This document shows, in pieces, positions 35,907-49,207 of a stretch of DNA of 64,000 bases; within the stretch, counting starts at the first letter, position 1, and each line of letters starts with the position of its first letter. A program made the translations under genes and the position numbers. This DNA comes from an uncultured Neptuniibacter sp. GTDB taxonomy: Bacteria > Pseudomonadota > Gammaproteobacteria > Pseudomonadales > Balneatricaceae. The notes below the pieces were generated by a model, which was not told the origin of the DNA, ran no database searches, and was given only the letters and a program-made list of their open reading frames with translations. The stretch covers positions 43,867-107,866 of the forward strand of contig NZ_CANMIR010000013.1 in NCBI RefSeq assembly GCF_947498015.1, written 5' to 3'.

Positions 35907-36932
35907 ATGTCTGGCATTACTTACACGCTGAATGAGTTAGCGGAAAAACTTTCGGCAAAAGTGCAGGGGGATGGGCTGTACCGTGTCCATTCTCTGGCAA
36001 CTCTTCAGGATGCTAAAGCTGGCCAGCTCTCATTTATAGCCAATCCACGCTACCAACAATACTTAAAGACGACGTCCGCCGGGGCCGTTATCATTTCGAC
36101 CAAATTCACCAAAGAGTTTTCAGGAAATGCTTTGGTCGTTGATGATCCATACTTAACCTATGCAAGGGCCAGTCAGCTATTCTCCTCACAGTCTATTATC
36201 CCAAAAATAGCAAACTCAGTGGTTATCCCTGAAACAGCAATGTTCGGAGATTCAGTTCAGATCGATGAGGGGGTGGTGCTGGGTGAGAATGTCACTATCG
36301 GTGATCATGTTTGCATCGGACCTAATACTGTAATCGGCGCGAACTCTGAAATTGGTGCGCACACGCGGATAGAAGCAAACGTAACCCTCTATCACGATGT
36401 TAGGGTTGGTAGCTCCTGCTTAATTCACAGCGGTGCGGTAGTGGGTGCAGATGGATTTGGTTTTGCGAATGATGCTGGAGGATGGGTGAAAATTGCCCAG
36501 CTCGGCAGCGTCGTTATTGGTAATAATGTTGAGATCGGTGCGTGTACCACGATTGACCGTGGAGCATTAGGCGATACTGTTATCGGCAATGGTGTGATTT
36601 TAGATAACCAGATTCAAATTGCACATAATGTTATCATTGGAGAAAATTCTGCAATTGCTGGTTGTACCGCGGTTGCCGGAAGCACTAAAATTGGCGCCGG
36701 TTGCACCATCGCTGGTGCTTGCGGTATTACGGGACATTTGTCGATCGCTGATGGCACGCATATAACTGCAATGACCCTGGTGACTAAATCGATCGGGGAG
36801 CCAGGCGCATACTCATCAGGTACTGGGATGTTGCCGCATAAACAGTGGAAAAAAAATGTTGTTAGATTCCGGCAATTAGACGATATGGCACGCCGGTTAA
36901 AATTGATCGAAGATAAGCTTTCGGAAGATTAA
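35907..36932 (+). CDS. lpxD: UDP-3-O-(3-hydroxyacyl)glucosamine N-acyltransferase
   Basis: The product is 341 residues, with an N-terminal uridine-binding domain (about 1-100), a left-handed beta helix of hexapeptide repeats (about 110-290, including VGADGFGFANDAGGWVKIAQ) and a C-terminal helix. The conserved His sits in QIAHNVIIGENSAIAG. It is the third enzyme of lipid A synthesis. I chose the ATG at 35907 (MSGITYTLNEL); upstream alternatives in the same frame (TTG 35898) have no better ribosome binding site. Confidence 0.96.
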   Translation: MSGITYTLNELAEKLSAKVQGDGLYRVHSLATLQDAKAGQLSFIANPRYQQYLKTTSAGAVIISTKFTKEFSGNALVVDDPYLTYARASQLFSSQSIIPKIANSVVIPETAMFGDSVQIDEGVVLGENVTIGDHVCIGPNTVIGANSEIGAHTRIEANVTLYHDVRVGSSCLIHSGAVVGADGFGFANDAGGWVKIAQLGSVVIGNNVEIGACTTIDRGALGDTVIGNGVILDNQIQIAHNVIIGENSAIAGCTAVAGSTKIGAGCTIAGACGITGHLSIADGTHITAMTLVTKSIGEPGAYSSGTGMLPHKQWKKNVVRFRQLDDMARRLKLIEDKLSED

Positions 36933-36944
36933 GGGTTTTTGTAG

Positions 36945-37382
36945 ATGATGGATGTAAATGAAATTCGGGAATATCTCCCGCACCGCTATCCGTTTTTGCT
37001 TGTGGATAGGGTATTGGAGTTAGAAAAGGGAACCTCCATTGTTGCGATTAAGAACGTTACAGTCAATGAACCCTTTTTTAACGGACATTTTCCTGATCAT
37101 CCAGTAATGCCGGGTGTACTGATTGTCGAGGCGATGGCCCAGGCTGCAGGAATCCTGGGTTTTAAAACAATGGATAAAAAGCCACAGGATGGTTCAATCT
37201 ATTACTTTGTAGGGGCTGACAATCTTCGTTTCAAACGACCTGTGGTTCCTGGTGATCAGCTTAAGCTGGAAGCGAAAGTGCTTTCCGAACGTCGCGGTAT
37301 ATGGAAGTTCGAGGTACGTGCTACAGTTGATGGTGATACAGTAAGTTCTGCAACAATCCTGTGTGCTGACAGAAAGGTTTAA
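36945..37382 (+). CDS. fabZ: 3-hydroxyacyl-ACP dehydratase FabZ
   Basis: The 145-residue hot-dog-fold enzyme reads [43 protein letters not shown] (catalytic His and Glu) and [19 protein letters not shown]. It dehydrates 3-hydroxyacyl-ACP for fatty acid and lipid A supply. The stop is followed at once by the GTG start of lpxA, so the two are translationally coupled. Confidence 0.98.
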   Translation: MMDVNEIREYLPHRYPFLLVDRVLELEKGTSIVAIKNVTVNEPFFNGHFPDHPVMPGVLIVEAMAQAAGILGFKTMDKKPQDGSIYYFVGADNLRFKRPVVPGDQLKLEAKVLSERRGIWKFEVRATVDGDTVSSATILCADRKV

Positions 37383-38156
37383 GTGTTGATCGATTCCCGT
37401 GCGCTAATAGACCCCTCCGCTAAAATCGCCAGTAATGTCGAGATTGGCCCTTGGACAATTATCGGACCTGATGTTGAGATCGGTACGGGAACCGTTATTG
37501 GCCCTCATGTCGTAGTGAAAGGGCCAAGTAAAATTGGTAAGAATAACCGTATTTTTCAGTTTTCATCCGTTGGTGAAGATTGTCAGGATAAAAAATATGC
37601 GGGAGAACCTACCACTCTGACCATCGGGGATAATAATGTTATTCGTGAAGGGGTAACAATCCACCGCGGAACGGTTCAGGATGCGGGTACTACTGTTATA
37701 GGAAGTGACAATCTATTTATGGCATATGCTCACGTTGCACATGATTGTGTCGTGGGTAATAACGTCATTATGGCCAATAATACGGCCATTGCTGGACACG
37801 TTCATGTTGGCGATTGGGCTATTTTAGGTGGATTTACAGCCGTTCATCAATTCTGCAAAATCGGCGCTCACGTCATGTGTGGCACCAGTACGGTGGTCTT
37901 GAAAGACATTCCCGCCTATATTATGGCCAACGGTAATACCGCTAAACCCCATGGTATTAATGTGGAAGGGTTAAAACGTCGCGGCTTCAATGCTGATACC
38001 CTTGCCTGTCTACGCCGTGCTTATAAAACGATCTATCGCAAAAAGTTAACAACGGCACAAGCAGTATCTGAACTGAAGGAGATGCTGGATGAGTGCCCTG
38101 AAATATTGCCTCTCATCAACTCAATTGAGTCTTCAAACCGCGGTATCATTCGCTGA
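37383..38156 (+). CDS. lpxA: UDP-N-acetylglucosamine O-acyltransferase
   Basis: It begins at a GTG (37383) directly after the fabZ stop, 257 residues, and folds as hexapeptide repeats (about 1-185: SNVEIGPWTIIGPDVEIGT and many more) with the catalytic His region AYAHVAHDCVVGNNVIMAN (about 120). C-terminal helices follow. It adds the first acyl chain in lipid A synthesis. A TTG at 37386 is a second possibility, differing by one codon. Confidence 0.97.
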   Translation: MLIDSRALIDPSAKIASNVEIGPWTIIGPDVEIGTGTVIGPHVVVKGPSKIGKNNRIFQFSSVGEDCQDKKYAGEPTTLTIGDNNVIREGVTIHRGTVQDAGTTVIGSDNLFMAYAHVAHDCVVGNNVIMANNTAIAGHVHVGDWAILGGFTAVHQFCKIGAHVMCGTSTVVLKDIPAYIMANGNTAKPHGINVEGLKRRGFNADTLACLRRAYKTIYRKKLTTAQAVSELKEMLDECPEILPLINSIESSNRGIIR

Positions 38157-38164
38157 GGAACCCT

Positions 38165-39322
38165 ATGCCAAAGCCATTGCGTATAGGCATAGTAGCAGGC
38201 GAAGCTTCTGGGGATATCCTTGGAAGTGGTTTGATTCGTGCCCTGAAAAAAAAGTACCCTGATCTCTCTGTTGAAGGTGTCGGTGGAGAGTTGATGATCG
38301 CAGAAGGCTGTCGCTCCCTCTATCCAATGGAGCGATTATCAGTAATGGGTTTAATTGAAGTGCTGGGCCGCCTTCCTGAGCTACTCAGGCTTCGGAAAAA
38401 ATTGGTTCAGCATTTTATTCAAACACCACCCGATGTTTTCATCGGTGTAGATGCCCCCGACTTCACGCTTAAGATGGAAGGAGCCCTGAAAGAGAGGGGG
38501 ATTCCAACAGTACATTATGTTAGTCCTTCAGTATGGGCGTGGAAACAAAAACGGATCTATAAAATAAAGCAGACGACAGATCTGCTTTTGAGCCTTTTCC
38601 CTTTTGAAGCCCAACATTACGCTCCTACACAGCAACGTATTGCGTTTGTAGGCCACCCTTTGGCAGATAGTATTCCTCGCAGTGTGGATGTCGATGCTGC
38701 TAGGGAGAAATTCGCGGTGAAAGAGGGTGAGACTATTATCGCCTTACTACCGGGTAGTCGCGGGAGCGAAGTTAAGTATCTGGCAGAGCCTTTTTTGCAA
38801 ACAGCGCAGTGGCTTAATGAGCGTTTAGATCGGGTGCGATTTATTATTCCTGCGGCAAATAGCCACCGCCACGATCAATTGCATCAGTTGATTGCGGATA
38901 AGTACGCTGAGCTCAATATACAGTTGGTAATCAAGCATTCAAGAGATGTAATGGCAATCTCTGATGCTATATTGATCGCTTCGGGTACCGCTACACTGGA
39001 GGCAACAATTCTTAAAAAGCCGATGGTTGTAGCATATAAAATGGCTGGGTTGACCTATGCTCTCTATTCCAAAATGGTCAGTTCTCGTTTTATCTCTCTA
39101 CCTAATTTACTCGCAGAAGAGGAGTTAGTGCCTGAAATATTGCAGCAAGAGGTTCGCCCCGAGATTTTGGGTCCTGCTCTATTGAAAGCACTGCAAGATA
39201 AAGCGTACCGAACTTATCTTGAGAAGAGATTTACACAGATACATCATCAACTGCATCAGAATGCCGACGAAAAAGCGGCGGATGCGATTGTAGGTCTATT
39301 GCGAGAGAGAGGGGTGCTCTAA
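38165..39322 (+). CDS. lpxB: Lipid-A-disaccharide synthase
   Basis: The product (385 residues) has the LpxB (GT19) landmarks [57 protein letters not shown] and [10 protein letters not shown], with [14 protein letters not shown] near the end. It condenses UDP-diacylglucosamine with lipid X at the membrane. Its stop overlaps the rnhB start (TAATG). Confidence 0.97.
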   Translation: MPKPLRIGIVAGEASGDILGSGLIRALKKKYPDLSVEGVGGELMIAEGCRSLYPMERLSVMGLIEVLGRLPELLRLRKKLVQHFIQTPPDVFIGVDAPDFTLKMEGALKERGIPTVHYVSPSVWAWKQKRIYKIKQTTDLLLSLFPFEAQHYAPTQQRIAFVGHPLADSIPRSVDVDAAREKFAVKEGETIIALLPGSRGSEVKYLAEPFLQTAQWLNERLDRVRFIIPAANSHRHDQLHQLIADKYAELNIQLVIKHSRDVMAISDAILIASGTATLEATILKKPMVVAYKMAGLTYALYSKMVSSRFISLPNLLAEEELVPEILQQEVRPEILGPALLKALQDKAYRTYLEKRFTQIHHQLHQNADEKAADAIVGLLRERGVL

Positions 39323-39918
39323 TGGAACCTCTGGGCTTTGATTTCGGCGTCGGCGAGAGAATTGCGGGTGTTGATGAGGTTGGTCGTGGGCCGCTGGTTG
39401 GAAATGTTGTTGCGGCGGCTGTGATTCTGAACCCTGCAAAGCCTATCCAGGGATTGGCTGACTCTAAGAAACTGACCGCCAAACGTCGAGAGGCACTGTA
39501 CGAAGAGATTATTGAGTCTTCGCTGGCGTGGAGTGTGGCTTCTGCATCCCCTGAAGAGATCGATGAGATCAATATTCTGCAGGCTTCTATGTTGGCAATG
39601 AAAAGGGCTGTGGAAGGGTTGATCGTTGAACCGGGTTTTGTGTATATCGATGGAAACCGTTGTCCTGAAATAGGTTACCCCTGTGAAGCTGTGGTTAAGG
39701 GTGATAGCAAAATCAAGGAGATTAGTGCGGCCTCTATTGTTGCAAAAGTTGTCAGAGATCGTGAGATGGAATTATTGCATCAGCGGTATCCTCAGTATGG
39801 CTTTGCCAAGCATAAAGGCTACCCTACAGCGCAGCATTTTGAAGCGTTGTCACAGTTTGGAGCTCTACCTGAGCATCGTCGTAGTTTTAAGCCTGTACGT
39901 GAACTTGTTGAAAATTAA
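39322..39918 (+). CDS. rnhB: Ribonuclease HII
   Basis: The 198-residue enzyme has [20 protein letters not shown] (catalytic Asp/Glu), [25 protein letters not shown] and [20 protein letters not shown], which fits RNase HII. It removes ribonucleotides embedded in DNA. It starts within the lpxB stop, so it is translationally coupled, and dnaE follows 20 bases on. Confidence 0.98.
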   Translation: MEPLGFDFGVGERIAGVDEVGRGPLVGNVVAAAVILNPAKPIQGLADSKKLTAKRREALYEEIIESSLAWSVASASPEEIDEINILQASMLAMKRAVEGLIVEPGFVYIDGNRCPEIGYPCEAVVKGDSKIKEISAASIVAKVVRDREMELLHQRYPQYGFAKHKGYPTAQHFEALSQFGALPEHRRSFKPVRELVEN

Positions 39919-39938
39919 TTAACTGAAGCATTTCTCGC

Positions 39939-42900
39939 ATGTCTGATCCTAAGTTTGTCCATCTGCGTGTCCATACTGAATTTTCATTGGTTGATGGTTT
40001 GGTGCGCGTCAAAGAGCTTATCTCCGCGGCCAAAGAAAACTCAATGCCTGCCGTTGGAATGACCGATCAGACCAATTTTTTTGGATTGGTAAAATTCTTT
40101 AAAGCGGCAACTGGCAGCGGTATCAAACCAATCTGTGGTAGTGATCTCTGGGTTGAGAATACCGACGAAGCAGGGGGCGAACCCTATAGATTGACTTTGC
40201 TTGTCCGTAATGCGGAAGGCTACCTGAACCTGATGGAGTTAATCTCACAGGCTTATGCTGAGGGGCAGAATATTATTCCGGATATGGCATTGGTTAAGCC
40301 TGAATGGGTTGAAGCTAAGTCAGCAGGGTTGATCGCCTTATCTGGTGCCAAGAGTGGCGAAGTTGGACGGTCAATTCTGGCTAATAACGATCGTGCCGGT
40401 GAGGTGCTGCAGCGCTGGATGGGCGTTTTCAAGGATAGTTTTTATCTGGAAGTCCAACGCACAGGGCGGTCTGGTGATGAGCAGGTCGTTCATAGCTCTG
40501 TTGATCTGGCTAAACAGTATAACTGTCCCGTTGTGGCTACAAACGAAGTCATGTTTGTAAAACAGAGAGACTTTGAAGCACATGAAGTTCGGGTGTGTAT
40601 CAACCAGGGAAGAGCGCTTGAAGATCCATCCAGACCGAAAGAGTATAGTGATCAGCAGTACTTCCGAACTCAAGAAGAGATGGCGGAGCTCTTTAGGGAT
40701 ATTCCCAGCGCAGTTCAAAACAGTGTAGAGATTGCTAAACGCTGCAATATAGAGATTGAGATAGGCACCTATTACCTGCCTAAGTATCCGATCCCTGCGG
40801 GGATGTTGATGGATGATTATTTTAGGAAGGTATCCTTCGATGGGTTAGAAGAGCGTCTTTCCATACTTCTGGATAGAGATGATCCTGACTATCAGGCTAA
40901 GCGGCAACTGTATATTGATCGGCTTGAGTTTGAACTGGACATCATTATTCAGATGGGTTTCCCAGGCTATTTCTTGATAGTGATGGATTTCATCAAATGG
41001 GGTAAGGAAAATGGAGTTCCTGTGGGCCCCGGTCGTGGTTCCGGTGCGGGCTCATTAGTTGCTTATGCCCAAAAAATTACCGATCTTGATCCGTTGGAAT
41101 ATGATCTGCTGTTTGAACGATTCCTGAACCCCGAACGTGTCTCGATGCCAGATTTTGATATCGATTTCTGCATGGATAATCGTGACAAGGTTATTGATTA
41201 TGTTGCACGAACCTACGGGCGTGATGCGGTTTCCCAGATTGTAACCTTCGGAACGATGGCCGCTAAAGCGGTTGTTCGTGATGTCGCGCGTGTGCAGGGG
41301 AAACCATTTGGTTTAGCTGACCGTCTTTCAAAATTGATCCCCTTTGAAGTGGGCATCACTCTAAAGAAGGCCATGGAACAGGAGCCCATGCTGAGTGATT
41401 TTGTGAACTCCAGTGCTGAAGCACAGGAGATCATGGAGATGGCGTACAAACTTGAAGGGGTGACGCGCAACGTTGGTAAGCATGCGGGTGGGGTAGTGAT
41501 TGCACCCACAAAGCTAACGGACTTCGCAGCTACATACTGTGATGAAGAAGGAAACGGGCTGGTGACTCAGTTCGATAAAGGGGATGTAGAAGAAGCTGGC
41601 TTGGTGAAGTTCGACTTCCTTGGACTTAGAACACTGACAATCATTGATTGGGCGCTGGATACGGTCAATAAGATTCGTGCCAAGGAGGGAGAGGAGCCGA
41701 TCGATATTGCTCTTATCGATCTTGAAGACAAAAAAACTTTTGATCTTTTGCAGTCTGCGGAAACAACTGCGGTATTCCAGCTGGAATCCAGTGGAATGAA
41801 AGATCTGGTCCGACGTCTTCTTCCTTCACGTTTTGAAGATATTGTTGCACTGGTAGCGCTATTCAGGCCGGGTCCCCTGCAATCAGGCATGGTAGATGAC
41901 TTCATTAATCGTAAGCATGGTCGGGCCGAGATGGCATGGCCGCACCCTGATTACCAGTTAGATTCTCTACAGCCTGTTCTTGAGCCGACCTACGGTATTA
42001 TTCTTTATCAGGAACAGGTCATGCAGATCGCACAGGTCATGGCAGGTTATACCTTGGGTGGTGCTGATATGTTGCGCCGGGCCATGGGTAAGAAGAAACC
42101 GGAAGAGATGGCAAAGCAGAGGGCCTCTTTCCTGGAAGGATCTGAAAATAATGGGATCGATAAAGACCTGGCGGGTAATATCTTTGATCTTGTAGAGAAG
42201 TTTGCCGGATACGGATTCAACAAATCACACTCTGCTGCCTATGCATTAGTTTCCTATCAGACCGCATGGTTAAAAGCGCATTACCCGGCACCCTTCATGG
42301 CGGCGGTTATGTCGTCAGATATGCAGAATACAGACAAGGTCGTCATCTTTATCGAAGAGTGCCGGCAGATGGGGATTCCACCCGCACTTCCTGATGTGAA
42401 CAGTGGCGAGTATATGTTCACTGTTAATGATGAGGGGGTGATTGTCTACGGCCTGGGGGCGATTAAAGGTGTTGGAGAGGGCCCTATAGAGGCGATTGTA
42501 TCGGCGCGGGCTGAGGGTGGTAGTTTTAATGATCTGTTTGACTTTTGTGAACGTGTTGGTGCTAAAAGGCTGAATAAACGCGTTCTTGAAGCGCTTGTTA
42601 GATCAGGTGCTTTAGATAACTTAGGTGCAGAGCGTGCCGTTTTATGGGATGCGATTCCAGATGCATTGAAGGCGGCTGATCAAGCTGCCAAAAATCAGGA
42701 CTCCGGGATGTTTGATCTATTCGGAGAAGTGGAGGCGGAATCCGAGCGTTGCTCTTACGAGGATTACAGAAAAGTACGATCATGGACCGATAAAGAGCGT
42801 CTTGCCGGTGAAAAAGATACTCTCGGACTCTATCTGACAGGTCATCCGATTGATGAGTATGAATCTGAGCTACGTCATTTCATCAGTAAGCGGATAGTTG

Positions 42901-43430
42901 AGCTGCAGCCAGCACGAGGGCAAACCCAGAAAATGGCGGGTCTGGTCGTTGATATGCGTTTAAAGAAAACCAAAAAAGGGGATAACCTCTGTTTTGTTAC
43001 GCTTGATGATCGCAGTGCACGTATTGATGTAACACTTTTTGGCGATACCTATGATGCTGTCCGAGAACAGGTACATAAAGATGCTGTACTGGTTGTTGAA
43101 GGTGAAGTTGCTGAAGATCATTACTCAGGCGGTATGAAAGTGAGAGTCAGCAAAGTACTGAGCATTCCGCAGGCTAGAGCTCAGTATGCATCGGGTGTTT
43201 TGGTTAAGTGTGAGGAATCTCATTTTTCAGGTCGCAGACTGAAGGAATTTGAGGGGCTCATAAGTGACTTCCGTGGGGATGGTTCACTGCCGCTCAGGTT
43301 GCGATACTGCAGACCCGATGCTGAGGCAACCTTGTCTTTGGGTGAAGGCTGGCAGGTTGAAGCCAGTGACGATCTTCTTATCGCCTTGATGGAACGATTT
43401 GGCAGTGATGCGGTGAGTCTGACTTATTAG
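39939..43430 (+). CDS. dnaE: DNA polymerase III alpha subunit
   Basis: The 1163-residue protein is of the DnaE1 class (E. coli 1160). It has a PHP domain from the start (VHLRVHTEFSLVDGLVRVKE), the polymerase core with PGRGSGAGSLVAYAQKITDL (about 366) and PDFDIDFCMDNRDKVIDYV (about 403, catalytic Asp), GYGFNKSHSAAYALVSYQTA, helix-hairpin-helix and an OB-fold domain near 1000. It replicates the chromosome. It follows rnhB and precedes accA, as in Pseudomonas. Confidence 0.98.
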   Translation: MSDPKFVHLRVHTEFSLVDGLVRVKELISAAKENSMPAVGMTDQTNFFGLVKFFKAATGSGIKPICGSDLWVENTDEAGGEPYRLTLLVRNAEGYLNLMELISQAYAEGQNIIPDMALVKPEWVEAKSAGLIALSGAKSGEVGRSILANNDRAGEVLQRWMGVFKDSFYLEVQRTGRSGDEQVVHSSVDLAKQYNCPVVATNEVMFVKQRDFEAHEVRVCINQGRALEDPSRPKEYSDQQYFRTQEEMAELFRDIPSAVQNSVEIAKRCNIEIEIGTYYLPKYPIPAGMLMDDYFRKVSFDGLEERLSILLDRDDPDYQAKRQLYIDRLEFELDIIIQMGFPGYFLIVMDFIKWGKENGVPVGPGRGSGAGSLVAYAQKITDLDPLEYDLLFERFLNPERVSMPDFDIDFCMDNRDKVIDYVARTYGRDAVSQIVTFGTMAAKAVVRDVARVQGKPFGLADRLSKLIPFEVGITLKKAMEQEPMLSDFVNSSAEAQEIMEMAYKLEGVTRNVGKHAGGVVIAPTKLTDFAATYCDEEGNGLVTQFDKGDVEEAGLVKFDFLGLRTLTIIDWALDTVNKIRAKEGEEPIDIALIDLEDKKTFDLLQSAETTAVFQLESSGMKDLVRRLLPSRFEDIVALVALFRPGPLQSGMVDDFINRKHGRAEMAWPHPDYQLDSLQPVLEPTYGIILYQEQVMQIAQVMAGYTLGGADMLRRAMGKKKPEEMAKQRASFLEGSENNGIDKDLAGNIFDLVEKFAGYGFNKSHSAAYALVSYQTAWLKAHYPAPFMAAVMSSDMQNTDKVVIFIEECRQMGIPPALPDVNSGEYMFTVNDEGVIVYGLGAIKGVGEGPIEAIVSARAEGGSFNDLFDFCERVGAKRLNKRVLEALVRSGALDNLGAERAVLWDAIPDALKAADQAAKNQDSGMFDLFGEVEAESERCSYEDYRKVRSWTDKERLAGEKDTLGLYLTGHPIDEYESELRHFISKRIVELQPARGQTQKMAGLVVDMRLKKTKKGDNLCFVTLDDRSARIDVTLFGDTYDAVREQVHKDAVLVVEGEVAEDHYSGGMKVRVSKVLSIPQARAQYASGVLVKCEESHFSGRRLKEFEGLISDFRGDGSLPLRLRYCRPDAEATLSLGEGWQVEASDDLLIALMERFGSDAVSLTY

Positions 43431-43497
43431 GCTGGTTCTTAAAGCGCCAAAAAGGTACACTTTGCACAATTTTTTCACTAATGAATAGATGAGTCAT

Positions 43498-44457
43498 ATG
43501 AATCCGAACTATCTGGATTTTGAACAACCAATTGCTGAGTTGCAGGCGAAAATTGAAGAGCTACGTCTCGTAGGAGATTCAGCAGATCTGAATATTTCCG
43601 ATGAGATCGCGCGTCTGGAAGATAAAAGCCGCAGCCTGACCGAGTCTATTTTTTCTGATCTGTCTGCATGGCAAGTATCACAGTTAGCGCGTCATCCTCA
43701 GCGACCATACACTCAGGACTACATCGACTATATATTTGAAGAGTTTGATGAGGTTCATGGTGACCGTCACTTTGCTGATGATCAGGCGATTATCGGTGGT
43801 ATCGCACGTTTGGATGATGAGCCGGTTATGGTATTGGGGCATCAGAAGGGACGTGGGGTGCATGAGCGTCAGAAACGTAATTTTGGTATGCCTCGCCCAG
43901 AAGGATACCGCAAAGCTTTGCGTATGATGGAGATGGCTGAGCGTTTTAAGATGCCGATTTTTACCTTCATCGACACGCCGGGTGCGTATCCTGGGATTGA
44001 TGCTGAAGAGCGAGGTCAGTCTGAAGCGATCGCATTCAACCTAGCAAAAATGTCTCAGCTGAAAACACCTATCATCTCAACGGTTATCGGTGAAGGTGGT
44101 TCTGGTGGTGCACTGGCGATAGGCGTGTGTGATGAGCTTATGATGATGAGCTACTCCACCTATTCTGTGATCTCGCCTGAAGGCTGTGCTTCTATCTTAT
44201 GGAAGAGTGCTGAGCGTGCGGCCGATGCGGCTAAAGCGATGGGAATTACATCTGAGCGTTTGCACGAGCTGGGTCTGGTCGATCAGATTGTTAGCGAACC
44301 TTTAGGTGGAGCGCACCGTGATCCAGCATTGACGGCTGCTAATCTTAAACGGCAGTTATCAGAAACCCTAGGAAAGTTGAATGAGCTTTCCTTGGATGAT
44401 TTGCTGGAGCGCCGTTATAAGCGTCTGATGTCCTACGGATTTGGTGGTGAGGCATAA
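43498..44457 (+). CDS. accA: Acetyl-CoA carboxylase carboxyltransferase subunit alpha
   Basis: The start [20 protein letters not shown] at 43498 gives 319 residues, the length of E. coli AccA, and closely matches the Pseudomonas start; an upstream ATG at 43489 adds three codons. Core motifs are [40 protein letters not shown] and [20 protein letters not shown]. With AccD it transfers carboxyl from biotin to acetyl-CoA, making malonyl-CoA. Its 3' end overlaps the start of tilS. Confidence 0.97.
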   Translation: MNPNYLDFEQPIAELQAKIEELRLVGDSADLNISDEIARLEDKSRSLTESIFSDLSAWQVSQLARHPQRPYTQDYIDYIFEEFDEVHGDRHFADDQAIIGGIARLDDEPVMVLGHQKGRGVHERQKRNFGMPRPEGYRKALRMMEMAERFKMPIFTFIDTPGAYPGIDAEERGQSEAIAFNLAKMSQLKTPIISTVIGEGGSGGALAIGVCDELMMMSYSTYSVISPEGCASILWKSAERAADAAKAMGITSERLHELGLVDQIVSEPLGGAHRDPALTAANLKRQLSETLGKLNELSLDDLLERRYKRLMSYGFGGEA

Positions 44458-45793
44458 TCCAGCCTCTGCAACTGCCATAGAACAGTGTGAGCGTCATTTC
44501 CTGGCGCTCACATCTGATTTTTTAGCTTCCTTCCCTAAAAAAACAGTTAAGCGCTGGCTAGTTGCTCACAGCGGTGGTCTTGATTCCCAGTTCCTGTTAC
44601 ATCTCGCCGTAAATCTGCTACCTAAGCAGCAGGTGGTTGTTATTCATGTTAATCATAATCTACAACCGGAAGCTGCGGCTTGGGCGAAATTCTCCCGCCA
44701 GCAAGCTGAGACGAATGGACTCAGCTTTATCCTGAGGGATGTGACACCCGAAAAAAACTCTGAAGAAGCGGCCCGTAGGGTGCGTTATGAAGCATTCGAA
44801 TCGGTCATGGAATCTGGCGATGTGCTATTGCTAGGGCATCATCTGGATGATCAGGCGGAAACGTTGCTCTTTCGTTTTTTAAGAGGGAGTGGTATCGCGG
44901 GTCTGCAAGGTATTCCCGTTTCACGGAAGTTGGGGAAAGGATATCTGTTACGTCCTCTGTTGACATGTCCCCGAAAGATGTTGGAGAAAAGTGTTACAGG
45001 TCTGCAGCTAAATCACATTCATGATCCCAGTAATGCAGCGTTGGATTACGATAGAAACTTTCTGCGGTTAAGCGTATTGCCGCTCATTAAAGAGCGTTGG
45101 CCTAACGTAGCCAGGCAGTGGCAGAGCAGTGCTGAAATCATGCGTTCAACTACCGCATTGTTAGAAGATTATCTGGATGGTGATCTGCGTTTATGTTCTC
45201 CGAGCCGGGATCGGTTTGAGATAGCGGCGTGGAGAGCGTTACCACTTACTCGACAGGATGAGTTGTTACGGCACTGGATTTATCGGACGCTAGAGATGCG
45301 GGTTAATCAGATGCAGTTATCAGAGATAAAACGCAGCGTGATTGATGCGGGTGACTCTGCCAGCCCCCTCTATCAACTTTCTGAGGTTGAATTGCGTCGT
45401 TTTAATGATGTTTTGTATCTTGTGAGACCTCACATTATGCATACATCAGAGCTGCTACTGAATGGAGACGAGGTGGGGGTTACCTCGTTGGGTGATGGAG
45501 TCCTTGAGTTTATCCGGAAAGGGTGCAGTCAGGAGATCAAAGGCGAGCTAAAAATTGTTCGTCGCAAGGGGGGGGAGAGATGTCATCCTGTTGGGTGTAC
45601 AGGGAGTTCAACGGTTAAAAAAATACTACAGGAGGCTAAAGTTCCTCCCTGGCAGAGATCAAATTGGCCGCTGCTATTTCATGATGAAAAACTGGTTGCA
45701 ATTCCTGGTATCTGCACCAGCGAGGACGGGAGTGCAGAAAAGTTAGGTTTTTCGCTTTTATGGCGTCCCTTTTCATTGTCTGACAGCGCCTGA
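44447..45793 (+). CDS. tilS: tRNA(Ile)-lysidine synthetase
   Basis: About 448 residues, with the PP-loop [17 protein letters not shown] (ATP binding), [25 protein letters not shown] and [27 protein letters not shown]-terminal TilS domains follow. It makes lysidine in tRNA-Ile(CAU). Three candidate starts lie together (TTG 44441, GTG 44444, GTG 44447); CGGA seven bases upstream favours 44447. It overlaps the end of accA by 11 bases, suggesting coupling. Confidence 0.93.
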   Translation: MRHNPASATAIEQCERHFLALTSDFLASFPKKTVKRWLVAHSGGLDSQFLLHLAVNLLPKQQVVVIHVNHNLQPEAAAWAKFSRQQAETNGLSFILRDVTPEKNSEEAARRVRYEAFESVMESGDVLLLGHHLDDQAETLLFRFLRGSGIAGLQGIPVSRKLGKGYLLRPLLTCPRKMLEKSVTGLQLNHIHDPSNAALDYDRNFLRLSVLPLIKERWPNVARQWQSSAEIMRSTTALLEDYLDGDLRLCSPSRDRFEIAAWRALPLTRQDELLRHWIYRTLEMRVNQMQLSEIKRSVIDAGDSASPLYQLSEVELRRFNDVLYLVRPHIMHTSELLLNGDEVGVTSLGDGVLEFIRKGCSQEIKGELKIVRRKGGERCHPVGCTGSSTVKKILQEAKVPPWQRSNWPLLFHDEKLVAIPGICTSEDGSAEKLGFSLLWRPFSLSDSA

Positions 45794-45841
45794 TTTGGTA
45801 AGCTGTAGCGCCATCTCGATCTTAAATTTTCCTCGCATTAA

Positions 45842-48847
<3,006 letters not shown>

Positions 48848-48873
48848 TAGTCTGGCTTGCTAATCTCTGATAT

Positions 48874-48902
48874 AAAAAGGGGGCTTTAATAGCCCCCTTT
48901 TT
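48874..48902 (+). terminator. Strong terminator between eno and ftsB
   Basis: AAAAAGGGGGC, loop TTTAATA, GCCCCCTTTTT. The T-tract ends two bases before the ATG of ftsB at 48905, so it occupies the place of an ftsB leader and ribosome binding site. Confidence 0.93.
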
Positions 48903-48904
48903 AT

Positions 48905-49201
48905 ATGACTAATATGTATCGTTGGCTGATCGCTTTACTCATCTTCTTAATCATCGGATTACAATATCGTTTGTGGTTTGGGGAAACCAACCTGCGCGAT
49001 ATTTGGGATCTGAATACGAAAATTGAGCTGCAAAAAGAGATAAATCAAGAGCTCAATCTGCGTAATAGCGAACTCAATGCAGAGGTTCAGGATTTGAAAA
49101 CAGGGCTCTCCGCGCTTGAGGAGCGTGCCCGAAGCGAACTCGGGATGATAAAAGAGGGTGAAACCTTCTACCAGTTAGTCCAACCTGTTAAAGAGAAGTA
49201 A
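48905..49201 (+). CDS. ftsB: Cell division protein FtsB
   Basis: The 98-residue product has one N-terminal membrane helix (about 5-22), the FtsB mark LQYRLWFGE, a coiled coil (about 40-72) and LEERARSELGMIKEGETFYQL. It bridges FtsL and FtsQ in the divisome. Two ATGs (48905, 48914) are possible; neither has a ribosome binding site, since the eno terminator lies directly upstream. Neighbours differ from Pseudomonas: ispD and ispF are missing between ftsB and truD. Confidence 0.93.
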   Translation: MTNMYRWLIALLIFLIIGLQYRLWFGETNLRDIWDLNTKIELQKEINQELNLRNSELNAEVQDLKTGLSALEERARSELGMIKEGETFYQLVQPVKEK

Positions 49202-49207
49202 CTAAGC

